A DNA stretch of 64,000 nucleotides from Plicaturopsis crispa FD-325 SS-3 (GCA_000827205.1 KN832555.1:2757011-2821010), one strand, 5' to 3'; counted from the first letter of the stretch, positions 12,163 to 24,080 are shown. The notes: generated by a model from the sequence alone, not told the origin. Program-made: numbers and translations.

Positions 12163-12319
12163 TGCCGTGCTGCGGCGCACATATATATCCATCGGACATC
12201 CACTCTATTGATTAGGCCACAAGTAATATCCAGGCTCGCCCCAATTACACCATGCATGTATAAATCTCAGAGCATAAGTAGATGGAGCCGTACACCTCGC
12301 AGCAAGGTCAGTGCAGTAT

Positions 12320-13529
12320 TCAACCCACGGTGATAGCATTTGCGCCCGTCGTCCATTCTCTTGACCGTGACTGCCCTTTCTTCGCGCCCCTGACTGCGTG
12401 TTTCCGCCCGCCACGATGTGTGGCACCATCGTCCACGTCCGGCACTGTCCATGTACGCTTGCCAGTATTTTCCTGCTCGATGCCAGATGTAGCCGAATAG
12501 CGTTGTGGCCGGTCAGATTGCATCGGTGCAGCGTCCCCTGCTTTCTCCATCCTCTTCGTCTGTGTATCTTTATGAGCTTTTTTGAATGTCGTGTATACTG
12601 GATGAATGGACGTACCCGCTGCCCATGCAACTCTTTATTGCGCTCCCGGACCTTCACCAGTCTCGTCTCGCTCTTCCCGCCCCCTCCAGCCGTCAGCTCG
12701 ACGTTTATTCTCCGTCCGTCGAGTTCCGACTGGTGTAGTTTCAGAGCCTGCTGCAGGGCGTTGCGGTGGCTGAACTCGAGGAAAGCGCAGCCTTTCGATT
12801 TTGCGGTCGTGGGTTTTTGTGGTGTCGCTTTGGGTGTTAGGAGTCGGACGCTCGGTGGGGGGTCTGCACGAGGATTAGATATGGTTGGTGAGGGGAGGAG
12901 GAGGAGACGCACCACATGCAGCGAAATGTTCCTTGATTGCTTCAAGGCTGGTGGTATATCTTAAGTTGCCTGTATATCCAAGTCAGCTTTATCGAGAGCT
13001 AGAGAGACCGATAACCAAAGCACTCACCGACGAATAAGAGGAACCTCTGATTCACGCCTTTTTTCTGGCCTGCGTCCCCGTCAGTCCGCTCAGCAGCCCC
13101 GTCGGCCCCCTTCTTCCGCTTGCGTTTGCGTTTTTCCCCTTCGCCCCCTTCGCCAACGCCTTCGCCTTCGGCACCCTCATTCTTCTCTGCCTCTTCGCGC
13201 TTCCGCTTTCGCCCCTCCACAACCAGTACTGCGTCGCCCTTGGCCTTGGCCCCTTCCTTTGCGCTCTTGTCCTTGTCCTTGCCGTCCGCCTTCCCCTTCC
13301 CCTTCCCCTTCCCGCTCTTCTCCTTCCCACCACCACCTTCAGCGCCGCCAACCTTCGCCTCACCCTCCACGCCAGGATCTTGAACTTCAGCCAGCGCCTG
13401 GTCTTCGCTGACAGGAACATCGTTATCATCTTCGTCGAGAACGGCATCTTTGCCTCCCCGGCCTTGTTTGCGCTCGCGGAATGCGACGGCTTTCTTCTGC
13501 TTTTTGGTGAGTTTGGGGGGTGCGGTCAT
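12320..13529 (-). CDS. NOP6: Nop6-like nucleolar RRM protein, ribosome biogenesis
   Basis: Four exons: 13529-13028, 12969-12913, 12863-12616 and 12559-12320, giving 348 residues. The first 150 residues are Lys/Glu/Gly-rich with a KGKGKGK run and KRKR clusters, typical of nucleolar proteins. One RRM follows: RFLLFVGNLRYTTSLEAI (RNP2), then a CAFLEFSHRNA (RNP1-like) segment and RRINVELTAGGGGKSE with a charged ERNKEL tail. This arrangement matches yeast Nop6, which binds pre-rRNA during early 40S assembly. It is convergent with SED5 and divergent from the gene at 13828; the shared 298-bp promoter holds a CACGTGAT element, as does the promoter of the other ribosome-assembly gene RRB1. Confidence 0.85.
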
Positions 13530-13827
13530 GGGTGGGACGGGGTGGGGGTGAGGGGTTTAAGTATTGGTTTCTGGGGAGTGGGAGCTCTGTGAAAGGACTC
13601 CAAACTTTAATTCAAAGGGCCGCTGCAGCCTTGCAAGATTTCAAAATCTGAAGATCTCCACCAGATCTCCAGATTCCACGGGGTTTCTTCCCAGCACGTG
13701 ATACACGCGACCCTACCCCGCGTCGACTCGCCTCGTCGACTCCTGCAGTTCACATTCAATACATCACAGACTACATTTTCTAACACGCTCGCTGTTCTAT
13801 ACACACACACCTATACCTTAATCCACA

Positions 13828-14702
13828 ATGCCTCTCTACATGCCCAGCGCGACAGACATCCAAAGTCTCCGCCGCGCGACCTACCCAAACTTATCCCTCC
13901 CAAACACCCTGCCCCCGCCCGACTCGCCCTCGCTGTACTCGACGAGCAGCCAGACGGACATGTTCCTCGCGCGCGACGCGATCGACATGCACGCCGTGCG
14001 CGAGGCGGTGAAGGACGCGATGCGCGAGGCGAGCAAGGAGATGGAGCAGCGGGAGGCGTTTAGGTTCGAGTCCGACGCCCGCTGGAACGCGGTTGCCAGT
14101 GCGAGACCGGGGATGTCGCGCACGACGACGGGGATGACGGGGATGACGATGGGTGGGATGGATGGGGATGCGGGTGTGGCGAGTGCGATCGAAAGGCTGG
14201 AGAGGCAGTTCAAGCGCACGCAGGCGATGCTTACGAACGAGCGCCGCAGGCGGTTCAACGAGCGCAAGCAGGACTTGGACCTCCTCAGACCGCTCGTCAA
14301 AGAGGTGCGTTCTGCGTTCCGATTCCGACTCACAGTGCCCGTGCTCATGCTCATGGTCAGGTCCCGGGATCGGGCTTCACGCTCGCCGCGCGGATCCTAG
14401 GCGTCGAGCCGCGGTTCCTCTCCTCCGAGGTCGCATTCGACTTCCCGCCCGACATCATCTCGCCGTCGACCTCCGTGCCCGGATCGCCCCTCTCGCCGTC
14501 GCGCCGGCCTTCGTGCATCCCGCAAGTCCCGCAGGTCGGGGACGAGTTCCCCGAGGACCAGTACCCGAAGAACATCGGGCGGCTGACGTTGCAGGAGCTC
14601 GGGCGGCTGATGTGTTTTTATAATGAGGACTTTGGGATCATGAGGGATGATTGGGGGCATGAGGCTATTGCGAGGCGGTATGTGGAGTGGATGAGGATCT
14701 GA
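13828..14702 (+). CDS. Conserved-looking basidiomycete protein, function unknown
   Basis: Two exons, 13828-14304 and 14361-14702, giving 272 residues in frame. I do not recognise the family. Visible features: a Ser/Pro-rich N-terminus, an amphipathic helical stretch at about 45-80 (ARDAIDMHAVREAVKDAMRE), a Met/Gly/Thr-rich linker, a basic coiled-coil-like helix at about 117-157 (IERLERQFKRTQAM, ERRRRFNERK) and a compact aromatic C-terminus (LTLQELGRLMCFYNEDFGI, then a WGHEAIARRYVEWM segment). No signal peptide or membrane segment. It shares a divergent promoter with NOP6. Strong GC3 bias and intact splicing argue for a real gene. Confidence 0.75.
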
Positions 14703-15057
14703 AGGTTGAGGCCTTTGAGGGATTACGGAGGAGCCGCTCGGAGAGGGGGTTGTATATCGCGGACTCGATTTGTAGGACTTTGCCGACTGTATACACGTCG
14801 ATACCCCTGTATTTTTCAGTGTAATTTTACAGTCAGATGTAACGATACAAAAAAAACTGATAGGAGCACCGGTCACATACGCGTAATCCAGCGCAGAGGC
14901 TCGGAGAGTCGGACGAAGGCGAGGGCGTACACGCGAAGGTACCGATGCGTGAATGCGAAGCCCGATGCGATATGAGCGTAGTATACAATGTTGCAGAAAC
15001 TGAGCAAATAAGCAATAACGTGAGCAATGCGATAGCACCAAAAAAAGCACCGGCTAA
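14703..15057. other. Convergent 3' intergenic region
   Basis: About 355 bp between two convergent stops. No gene seen; several A-rich runs (for example near 14848 and 15039) fit 3' ends. Confidence 0.45.
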
Positions 15058-16541
15058 TCAGCCCAGAGTGAGGCACCCCACCCCATCTCCCGCCCCCTCG
15101 ATCTCCCGTTCCTCTCCCTCGCTCCTTCGTCCATTGGCCGTCCTCGGCATCGGCCGCAGTATCGGACTCGCAAGGCGCATAGTCGGGCTAGACAAGATGT
15201 TGGAACTGAGACTCATCGGCCTGGGCATGGGGAGACCGGAGCTGGGATACGAGCTGATGGTCGGCGAGGAGGTTACGGAGCTGGCGTTTGAGACGGGTAT
15301 GGCGAGGGGGATGGGGTAGCGGTCTCTCCGGGAGGTTACTGCCGGGGAGGCTAGAGCGGGGTGGGAGTCGCCGCGGAGGTAGGCGAGGGAGGGCGAGACT
15401 GCGCGTCGTTTGGATGCGGATGGGTAGGGATCGTAGCGGTCTTCCACTGTGGGTATGTCAATACGTCGCCGCACAACGATTTAGTGGAACGGGGCACGTA
15501 CACTTTCGTTTGTTAGACCGTACAGCGCTAGTGGAAGTTGGTGGTGGCGTATAACGCCAGTGTGTTACGCCTGGGGTGGAAGAGACGGAGGGAGATGCCG
15601 AGGGCTGCAAGCAACGCGTTTCAGCAAGACACGCATTGTGAATTATACGCAAGACGTACGAGATCCACATCCATTGCGATTCCCCCCGGGCTTTCTGATA
15701 TAAACATATCATCCCCGTTTATACTGTTCGACGGCGTGTTCGACTTCCCGATAGGTATCGGTTCACTGCTCGTCGGGGCAAATGCGAATGGCGGTTCGTC
15801 CTCTTCACCATCGCTGGGTGAATCCTCTCGCTGTATGTCGTCGTCGATGGCTTCTTCCGGATAGCGGCCCCGGTCGGACGGGGCCCGTGGTGTGCGCGGT
15901 TGCATGGGCAGCTCGGAGCAGGATGTGACGAGCCGCTGGAATGCGGCCTCCGACTTGACCTCGCTTTCTTCTGGGCGAGACTCTTCGGCAAGAAGATTGA
16001 GTATGCGGTGTGGTTTTAGCTACGCACATAGGTTAAAAATGCGTCGATGCAGAAATAAGCGTACGGCACTCACTGGATGTGAGGGGCGACGAGTATGAAG
16101 TCGCAGTGGCATATCCTGTATATCCATGCCCGAAGACGGCGACCGATTTCTCGGCGGGGTCGAAGGACCTCTCCGCCTCTTCCCAGGACTCACCCTCTCT
16201 GACGCCTTCTCCGCGTCGACGAGCCGGCCCAAGGGGGGCGTCGGGTTCTCCGAACTCGACGACGGCGAGCTGTCCGTCCACATCCTCTCCCGGTCGCTCT
16301 CCGACTCCTCCCCAGACCCGCGGTTTCTCCGACTCGGAATCGTAAAAGACGCCGTCAACGGGCTGGACAGCCGTGATTCGGACAAGTATGTGGCCTTGGG
16401 GGCGAGGATGCTGGGCCTGCGAAATCGGTAGCGCAGGGAATTGGCATCGTCGTCTGCGGATGTCGATGCGGACGAGGATGGCGGTAAGGCAAAGTCGGAC
16501 GAGGATGTGGGTAGCGATGGTCGCCGTGAGGTTTCTGACAT
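15058..16541 (-). CDS. Ser/Pro-rich protein of unknown function
   Basis: Four exons: 16541-16074, 16019-15660, 15604-15502 and 15446-15058, giving 439 residues in frame. Family not recognised. The protein is mostly low complexity and probably disordered, with a conserved-looking core in exon 2: LNLLAEESRPEESEVKSEAA followed by FQRLVTSC and SELP. Many Ser/Thr-Pro and Arg-x-x-Ser sites (SPGKRRRGPSTPPRNRSPSS) suggest phosphorylation by proline-directed kinases, an inference. It has a serine-rich N-terminus, an acidic patch (QREDSPSDGEEDEP) and a final segment rich in SSP and RPMP motifs. A CACGTGAT element lies about 120 bp upstream of the start (16660-16667). Confidence 0.75.
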
Positions 16542-16800
16542 GGTGCAGGGAAAAAGGGTAGCGAGGATAGAGGGGGTAACAAAGAGCGGTTTGGAAGATT
16601 ATGGCGGTCGCTTTATAGGGGCTCATTGTCCTCATTCGGCGAGCATTTGGCCAGAGCCTCACGTGATCTTAATATTGCGTCTCGGTCTCGCGTCCGGGTC
16701 GCGTCGTCTCCTCTGCCATACTTATTCAAACATTCTGGGCGCCGTGCTATGATGAAAGCGCTGAAAAAAAAACGGTAGAATTTGAATATAGGTACTACAT

Positions 16801-16984
16801 GAGAGAGTAAGAGTAGAAACAGAGACAGAGACAGAGACAGACGGAGACGGAAACAGAGACGGAGACGGAGACATAGACAGACATAGACAGTGACAGTGAT
16901 GGAGACAGAGATAGATATAAAGACAGAGATAGAGATAGAGATAGAGATAAAGACACAGACAAAGACACAGACACAGACAGAGAC
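16801..16984. repeat. Degenerate GAGACA hexamer tract
   Basis: About 180 bp of imperfect purine-rich repeats on the plus strand, built from GAGACA/GAGATA/AGACAG units (for example 16818-16846 and 16924-16954). It lies just beyond the stop of the MYND gene and upstream of the gene that starts at 16541. Array length probably varies between strains. Confidence 0.85.
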
Positions 16985-17008
16985 CGTACACGAAATATGA
17001 TATACAAC

Positions 17009-19195
17009 TTACACTACGTTCTCCACGAAATGAACGATGCAATTACGAGCCGCAATCCAATCAGGGTGCCCTTTCGCCACCTTCATACAATCCACCATCA
17101 CAACCTGATACTCCCTCTCGAGCTGCTGCTCACTCGCCGGGCCCAGCACGTACCGCATGATCGCGACACTCACTTTGTCCTGCTCTTCCATAGCCTTGGT
17201 CCGAGCCTTGAGAAACGTCTCCTTCAGTATACCGGAGAACATGCACTTGATTTCGGGACCGTTCGGCTGGAAGATGACGTAGTCCGCCTCGCTGTCCTGT
17301 TTAAGGCAGAATACTTGAGCGAGAAGGTCCCTGGATGGGTTTGTCGTGTATAGTGAGGTGAGGGCAGATGTCTCCGCTGTGTCAGCCTGACCGATGATGG
17401 GCTCCTCGAGAATCTTGGAACAAATAGATTTGTGCGGCGGGTTTCCGTGTTCATAGTCTTTATCTTGACACTCGCTGCATGAAGGTCAGATAAAGAGATG
17501 CACAAAGTCGAGAAAACACAGACCGTGAGCAGTACATCACCTGTCTCCCAACCTCAAAACAGCCTGCACAGCGATGCATATGCTCAGAATCGTTTACCGG
17601 CGCTAAATTTGCACTGTCTCAGTGCAGTGCCATCAGCAAAGAAAGTCGTCGCACCGCTCTTTCCACAGTGCTCGCAGAAGTCGACATAATGAGCCCACCC
17701 CGCATCGGCGAACGCTTCGAATATCTTTCTCTGCTTGTTCTTATCCTTGAAAGCAGGCTGTTGTAGAGCTTGACCAGTGTTAACGTGAGAGTGAACGCAA
17801 TGCGAAATATAACATACCCTGGTGTGTTTGACGATCCAAGGTGCGTATCCTAGGCTGTCGGGTAAACATAGGTTTCGTCTGGATGCCGGCCTGATGAAAA
17901 GGCGTTCAGTAATCAGCGTGTTCCTAATGAACACGCCAGCGTGTCACATACCAAGCTATATGCCATACGCATGATGACTTGGGTGATGAACGCGTGCCTA
18001 AGCACGAGCACTGTCTCGTGGATAGTCCGGACGTGCTTTGGCCTTTCCGCGTCGTCCGAGCTGAAATCGAAGCGGCTCCATACATCGGGGTGCGATAAGA
18101 CAGAGAAATTCGATGGTGTGTGGCTTATGCTGCTCATGACGAAGTGCTTCATCATGCGCAAGAAACCTTCACCTGTCCCGCCACACAACAAAGACCTAGT
18201 GATGTCCGGGCAGTACCTGTAATCCCACCGGTTGGTCAATCACTATGCGCACTTCCGAGATGACCGTAGACTCACTTCCATAGTTCTTCTGGGCCCAGTG
18301 GTGCGGCTAATTCGATTAATGCCTGCATTAGAATATCTGCACGCTCGCGCGGACTCTTATGTGCCCATGAACCCTCGATGATCGGCTTAAACTGAGCGTA
18401 AAGCTTCGCAATCGTCTGCGCATCTCTGTAGACACCCGTGCGGAACGTTCTCAGACGCTGGAATACCCCTTGGCTGTGCTGCTTGGGCTCGGAGTCCTAC
18501 ACCGATACTTATCATTAGTTTGTCGCGCGAAGTGATAACATGATGCTAACCTTGACTATGCATACTATCGGACGCGAATATGTTGATCTGAGCACCGTCA
18601 TCCAATACCGGTACCATCCTTGTGGATTCTGCAGTGGATTTGGTCTGCGAGGATCGGCAGACCACTGGTAGCACATGTCCGGGTACGTCGTATGGGGAGA
18701 AAAAGTAAGGAAGGGGCAACGATGTCGGGGGCAACGTCTCGAGGGCCTTGTCAACGGTCAAGCATTAAGTCGCTGGTCTTATCATCACGCTCACACGCTA
18801 CGGCGTAGAATTATACGCCGATATGATCAGTAGACATTAACAACATACGAGATGACATTGACAAGAGAACTCACACTCAATATGTAGGTGTCACCTCTAT
18901 CGTATTGACAGGAACAGTAGGATCACATGTTTACGGACCTCCGCGACAGCGGACAGCGCGTCTTCAGTCATGCTCCGAGTCGGGATGCCAGAATAGACGG
19001 AGGACATTGTCGATGGGGTGAGCTGCACATATCTCTTCGAAGTTGTATTCAAAGTCCATGAGACCGTAAGCGCAATTGTGTGATGGAAGGGAGCGTAAGC
19101 CACAGTCTTCAATCTTGTGCGGCAGCGTGAGTCTGTGAACTTTCCGAAGCCGTCAAATTCGAGGTGCCACGCGAAGAAGTCATTTTCAAATTCAT
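17009..19195 (-). pseudogene. MYND-type zinc-finger protein, 5' part disrupted
   Basis: The 3' part reads cleanly through seven exons: from about 18715 down to about 18552, then 18498-18276, 18216-17952, 17890-17818, 17768-17598, 17563-17524 and 17474-17009. It gives a helical domain (SQGVFQRLRTFRTGVYRDA, then AHKSPRERADILMQALIEL) and a MYND finger: CEHCG, C-x5-C, YCSRECQ and H-x3-C. MYND fingers bind proline-rich partners. Upstream, protein-like stretches lie in shifting frames: WHLEFDGFGKFTD, then PHKIEDCGLRSLPSHNCAYG, then EDALSAVAEVRKH, then DKALETLPPTSLPLPYFF, then DMCYQWSADPRRP. At least three one-base shifts and no in-frame ATG were found. I call it a probable pseudogene; assembly errors are the alternative. 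Confidence 0.55.
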
Positions 19196-19199
19196 TTAT

Positions 19200-19594
19200 A
19201 CCTCCGGACCAACCGAACGGCCGTCATTTTCTTTCATCGGGGTCGACTTCCCAAGGCACCCAACCAATCTACGCATATTAATATTTATCTCGAGGCTACA
19301 AGGCGAAACAGGTCTCTGCCACCGGGGTATATCCTCGCACAAGCGCCCCTTCAATTTGGTATGTACGTATGATGAATTCGAAAATCAGTTGGCGACTCCG
19401 AATTGTACTTCCACGTAGGCTGCCGGCCGGCGGCGTGTACATACGCGTCCTCACAATCAATATGGGGTTGTGTATCCCAGGCCGGCCACGCGGCTCTGCC
19501 TACGAGCGCTCATAAGGACACGTCAGGTCAACATTTCCTCCCGTACTCATCCTCTATCACTTTTCTTTTCCATCGTCCTACTCAGCGCACTACC
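19200..19594. other. Intergenic, divergent promoter region
   Basis: About 395 bp between the disrupted MYND gene and the MGST3 start. No gene recognised; a CCGGCCGGCGG-type GC-rich palindromic patch lies near 19423-19434. Confidence 0.4.
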
Positions 19595-20392
19595 ATGTCT
19601 TCAACTATCGTAGTTCCGCAAGGGTGAGTCTTTCAATGAAGGGGTTGTCCGTACTGCGTCCTAACCACCGCTGCTTGACCAGGTTCAGCTGTGTTGTCGC
19701 TGCTCTCGTGTCCACGGGTTTTTTGCTTGTCTACCAAACCGTCACGGTTGGTAGGTATCGCAAGAAGGCAGGTATCAAATACCCTCAGCGTAAGCCTTAC
19801 CTCCGTATACTACGCTATATTTATGCGCGCTAACCATGGCATCCTGACTTAGTATATGCCGAAAAGGCGGAGGTAGAGAAATCTGTGGACGCTCTCAAAT
19901 TCAATTGCGCACAGCGTGAGTTGTCCACGCAAGATTTATCCTGGGGCCAAGCTAATAAGTACTTTGATCAGGCGCACACCAGAATACACTTGAAGCCCAC
20001 CCCACGGTCCTTTTGTCGTGAGTTCTCTCGCAACTTTCGCCATCATGTTCAGCAGCAATGACCTGGGTTTAGCACCGCCGTCGTAGGACTAAGATACCCC
20101 ATTCCGGCGGCGGTGGCTTGTGGCGCTTGGGTTCTCACCCGCGTCATGTACAGTTAGTCTTTGTCTGTGTCACTCGCATGTCAACTGCTGACCACTCTTT
20201 CTCTAGCTATCGGGTATACCACGGGTGACCCCTCGAAGCGCCTGAGCAATGGCGGGCATTTAGGAACACTGATCGTCCCCGGTGAGCTTGCTCGTGATAG
20301 TAAGAACGCGGAGACGCTGACGAAACGTCTCAAAAGGACTTATTTTGACCGCGGGTTGGGTCGCTGTCGATCTTGTCCGCGCTGGGATATGA
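19595..20392 (+). CDS. MAPEG protein, microsomal glutathione S-transferase 3 type
   Basis: Seven exons: 19595-19623, 19683-19789, 19853-19915, 19972-20017, 20073-20152, 20207-20281 and 20337-20392, giving 151 residues, the usual MGST3 length. Four hydrophobic segments are present. The hallmarks are FNCAQRAHQNTLE (residues about 62-74), LRYPIPAAVACGAWVLTRVM and GYTTGDPSKR. MGST3-type MAPEG proteins sit in the ER membrane and conjugate glutathione to, or reduce, lipid hydroperoxides. The last intron was placed by its CTGAC branch point and AAAAG acceptor; it yields a hydrophobic tail ending VDLVRAGI, as expected for a fourth membrane helix. All exons are 29-107 nt long. Confidence 0.93.
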
Positions 20393-20686
20393 GCATTTTC
20401 GTGGAGTCGCTCAGATTTCGATCCATCTACAAAATATTGCATGTCGGAATGATATGTCCAGAGTTGGAGCTAGTGGAAAATACCATGTTTCAGACACCTT
20501 TCGTACCTAAGATCTAAGAGCCAAGTACTGTACATGTTTCAACGGGAATTGAACGATGAATATTTACTTTGAAGTTCGCGCGTGCGATGCATTTTATCAG
20601 TCGCGTCGTGCACGTGATACGATGTAGATGAAGTCCTCGAGAAAAAATGTCGATCGCAGCTGCAGCCGATCATCTCTTCCGATAAA

Positions 20687-22427
20687 ATGTCCAATAAACG
20701 CTCGGCCACAGAAGTCATCTCAAACTCAACCGACAATGGTCAAGCATTCGCAAAGGCATCGGGTAGCGGGGCAAAACGGCAAACTACTGGTAACGATGAG
20801 ATGGGCGAGTTTGAGGACGCTTGGGAGGACGACATCGAGAGCGACGAGGACGTCGTAGATGGCGAGGATGCGGAACGCGAGGACGGTACGTTTTATACCC
20901 ACACAATGATCCTGTGTATATATTCTGATGCTAGGATAAAGGCATGGACGTCGATGAGGTGATGCCTGCGATCGAAGAGTCGGACGAGCCGCCTGCAGCC
21001 CCAGACGTATACATCCCGGGCACCCATGTACTCGGGAAGGACGAGATATTGGAACCAGACGACTCGGTCTATGTGATGCGGCATTCAATGAACGTGAATT
21101 GGCCGTGTCTCTCGTTTGATGTCTTGCGAGACAACCTCGGCGACGAGAGACAGCGGTATCCTGCTACTGCGTATGTGGTCGCCGGTACGCAAGCAGACGT
21201 CGCAAAAAACAACGAACTGTCCGTGTATAAAATGAGCTCCTTACATCGGACGCAAAAGGACGGAGGTGAGCACAAGTTCTTCAGCTAAAAATGCGCCGTC
21301 AATAAATACCATGGACGGAATTATAGACGACTCTGATGAAGACGAGGACGAGGATGACGACGAAGATAACCTTGACGAAGACGCCATACTAGAATTCCGC
21401 TCTATACCCCATCTAGGCGGCGTAAACCGTGTGCGGGCGCAGCCCCTTCCGCCCTCAACACCGCTGCCGCCCGTATCTCAGCCATACCACGTCGCGAGCT
21501 GGTCCGAAACGGGGAAGGTGCACATATGGGACGTCCGACCCCTCATCGAGTCCCTCGACGTCCCCGGGTACACCTTCGACAAATCCCGCGTCCACACACC
21601 CGTCTTCACCATCAACTCGCACGGGCGTGCGGAGGGCTTCGCGATGGACTGGGCGTCCTCCGGGGGGTCGAGCCCGTCCTCGCTGCGTCTCTTGACGGGC
21701 GACATCCACTCGAAGATATACCTGACGACGTCGACGCCGTCCGGCTTCAACGCGCTGTCGCAGCCGTTCGTCTCGCACACGTCGAGCGTCGAGGATTTGC
21801 AGTGGAGTCCGTCCGAGCCTACCGTGTTTGCATCGTGCTCTGCGGACCAGAGCGTGCAGATATGGGATGTGCGGAGTAAGGGCCGGAAGAGCGTCGCGGG
21901 CATAAATTCTGCGCACGAGAGCGACGTCAATGTGATCAGCTGGAACAGAAAGTCAAGCTACCTGCTTATCAGTGGCGGGGACGAAGGAGGGATCAAGGTG
22001 TGGGACTTGCGGAACGTTAGCAAGAAGGGGTGCGTAATTCTCATTTGCCGCCTCCACTTTTGCATGACGCTCATATCCCACCTACAGCACCTCGGCACCA
22101 GACCCATCACCCGTCGCGTCGTTTGACTGGCATAAAGCCCCCATAACGTCCATCGAATGGCACCCCACCGAGGACTCGACCTTCGCCGCGTCCGGCGCCG
22201 ACGACCAGGTCACCCTCTGGGACCTCGGCGTAGAACAAGACGACGACGAGACAGGCGCAGCAATGAACGACGCGCCCGACGGCAGCCGCGACGTCCCCCC
22301 GCAATTGCTCTTCGTCCACCAAGGACAGAAGGACGTCAAGGAGGTGCACTGGCACCCGCAGATCCCTGGGGCGGTGATCACGACCGCGCTGGACGGATTC
22401 AACATATTTAAAACCATCTCCATATGA
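20687..22427 (+). CDS. RRB1: Rrb1/GRWD1 WD-repeat ribosome assembly protein
   Basis: Four exons: 20687-20885, 20942-21265, 21327-22029 and 22088-22427, giving 521 residues. An acidic N-terminus ([19 protein letters not shown]) precedes the conserved [20 protein letters not shown] and a seven-bladed WD40 propeller, with repeats such as [38 protein letters not shown] and [11 protein letters not shown], and a [18 protein letters not shown] terminus. A second acidic run ([14 protein letters not shown]) lies near residue 180. Rrb1 chaperones ribosomal protein L3 (Rpl3) to the nucleolus for early 60S assembly. It ends 82 bp from the stop of the convergent PA28 gene. A CACGTGAT element sits 76 bp upstream of the start codon. 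Confidence 0.95.
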
Positions 22428-22509
22428 TGACGGTATCGAGGATATGACGACGGTATCTAGGAGGGCGACTAAAAGTATACTATCTATATGATGATGATGC
22501 TATCGCACC

Positions 22510-23842
22510 CTAGTATAGGCCCACACTATTATTGGCTTTGGGGGCGCGGATCTGTTGTAGAGTGGCGTTTAGTATGTAGAGGGCGGGGAGGATCTACTTA
22601 GCTACGACGTACCTTCGTGATGTTTTTGTGTAGGATGTCAGTTACAATGGCGTATATGTTACGAATATCGACGAGGTGCTGCCGTGAGCTGTATAGTTGT
22701 TTTCGGTCATGTTCTTTGAGGGCAAGCTGTACAAGCCAAATCGTGTCAGGACATGCAGTGCATTGGCGCAAAACGAGACGTACGGCGTAGTCTTCGACGT
22801 GCGGATATTTGATTAACTTAGAACATATTTTTGCCCTGTTGAGGTGGTCCTGGCGAGCGCTGTCCCGAAGATTATATGCCGTCTCTTGGGAGCGGTGGAG
22901 CTCAGTGAGAACCTCTGAAAGAAACGGTTAGAGGTCATCTGCCCCCCGTACTGAAGAGGCCTACATACCCTCCTGGATCTGTACGCCTGCAACATTACGA
23001 GTCAGAAGACACAAATTGACATTCACAGTTTAATTACCAAAATTGTCCCCGCTGCACGCACGGTATGTCAGTGCAAGGGCGAATGGCCATGATATCGAGC
23101 TCACTCTTCAATTCTACAAACAAAGATGGTCAGAAACAGGATACACAAAAACATAGATGGATTCTCACTTAGGCATGGTCAGATTTATCCACAATTTGAT
23201 TTTATCCTACAATTTCTTCAGTACGAGCTTCCACAGAAATGTGGCGAAGCTCACTCACGCACAACTCCGCAAGCTCCTCACACTCCGCAGTGACTTTCTC
23301 GTGCACTTTCGTAGTATGCGCATTCGCGCGGACGAGATTCGGGTACGTCGCGTGGCGCGTGTCGTTCACAGGCGTCGTCGCACCGGGTGCTACACCGTTG
23401 CTATCCGTCGTGCGTTTGCGTTTCTTGGCGTCTGGCTCGTCGGAGGGCGTTGGTGGGGTAGGGGCAGGATAAATGGTGACGTCCGTGAAGGACGAGGCAT
23501 GCGAGACGTGGAAGGGCGAGGACTTGTCCGCCGTCGACTCGATAAGCGCCTGGAGTTCTCTGTGAGATGGTCAGTTGGTGTTCCTACTGCGCGTCATGCA
23601 CGTAGATTTACAATATCTAAGCGGACATTAGTTCCATAGCGCCAGGACGAGGACGTCGCGACGTACTTTGTTGGGAAATACCCGAAACACGACGTCTTCA
23701 GCGGTCTCGGCCACCTTGAGGCGAAAAGCCTGTGGGATAATGCAGAAGACATAACGTTGATTAGGCGTCCCAGACACATATAACGATTGAATGTGCGCAC
23801 ATCGAGCTTTTTGGCGGTTTCTTTGTCGACGGCTGTGGCCAT
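22510..23842 (-). CDS. PA28/REG proteasome activator subunit
   Basis: Eleven exons: 23842-23801, 23729-23667, 23616-23612 (5 nt), 23559-23259, 23206-23169, 23113-23105 (9 nt), 23051-23038 (14 nt), 22986-22969 (18 nt), 22914-22784, 22726-22613 and 22551-22510. Together they give 258 residues, matching PA28-gamma (254). Landmarks are EDVVFRVFPNK, the activation-loop region KIEDGDNFGVQIQEE, KYPHVEDYA, QHLVDIRNIYAIVTDILHKN and a C-terminal IRAPKANNSVGLY. PA28 rings cap the 20S proteasome and open its gate without ATP. The linker in exon 4 carries a KKRKR patch that could direct it to the nucleus. Yeasts lack this subunit, but several filamentous fungi keep it. The micro-exons are required to join conserved segments in frame. 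Confidence 0.93.
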
Positions 23843-24080
23843 GATTTTGGACGGTGAAGAAATGAAATGGGATCGCGTCGGCGTCATTTCACGAGACGCG
23901 CCTCGTCGGATCGGAATTCGCTTGCTTCCGCTCCTTGACCGCTGCGATCCTCCTTGCATTTGACTACAACTTTCACTAACGCTCTGTTTTCGTTCTACAA
24001 ATTCTAATTGCTCTCATATTGCTCGCATAGTTGCTTATACTCGAATCGCACCTCGAACACTATCCTGATTGACTGCGGGC

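Noticed and set aside
16795-17042. Minus-strand frames rich in Leu/Tyr/Ser/Val repeats
   Set aside because: They are translations of the GAGACA hexamer tract, not genes.
21266-21284. 19-nt intron in RRB1
   Set aside because: Too short to be spliced; the acceptor at 21325-21326 gives a normal 61-nt intron and keeps the frame.
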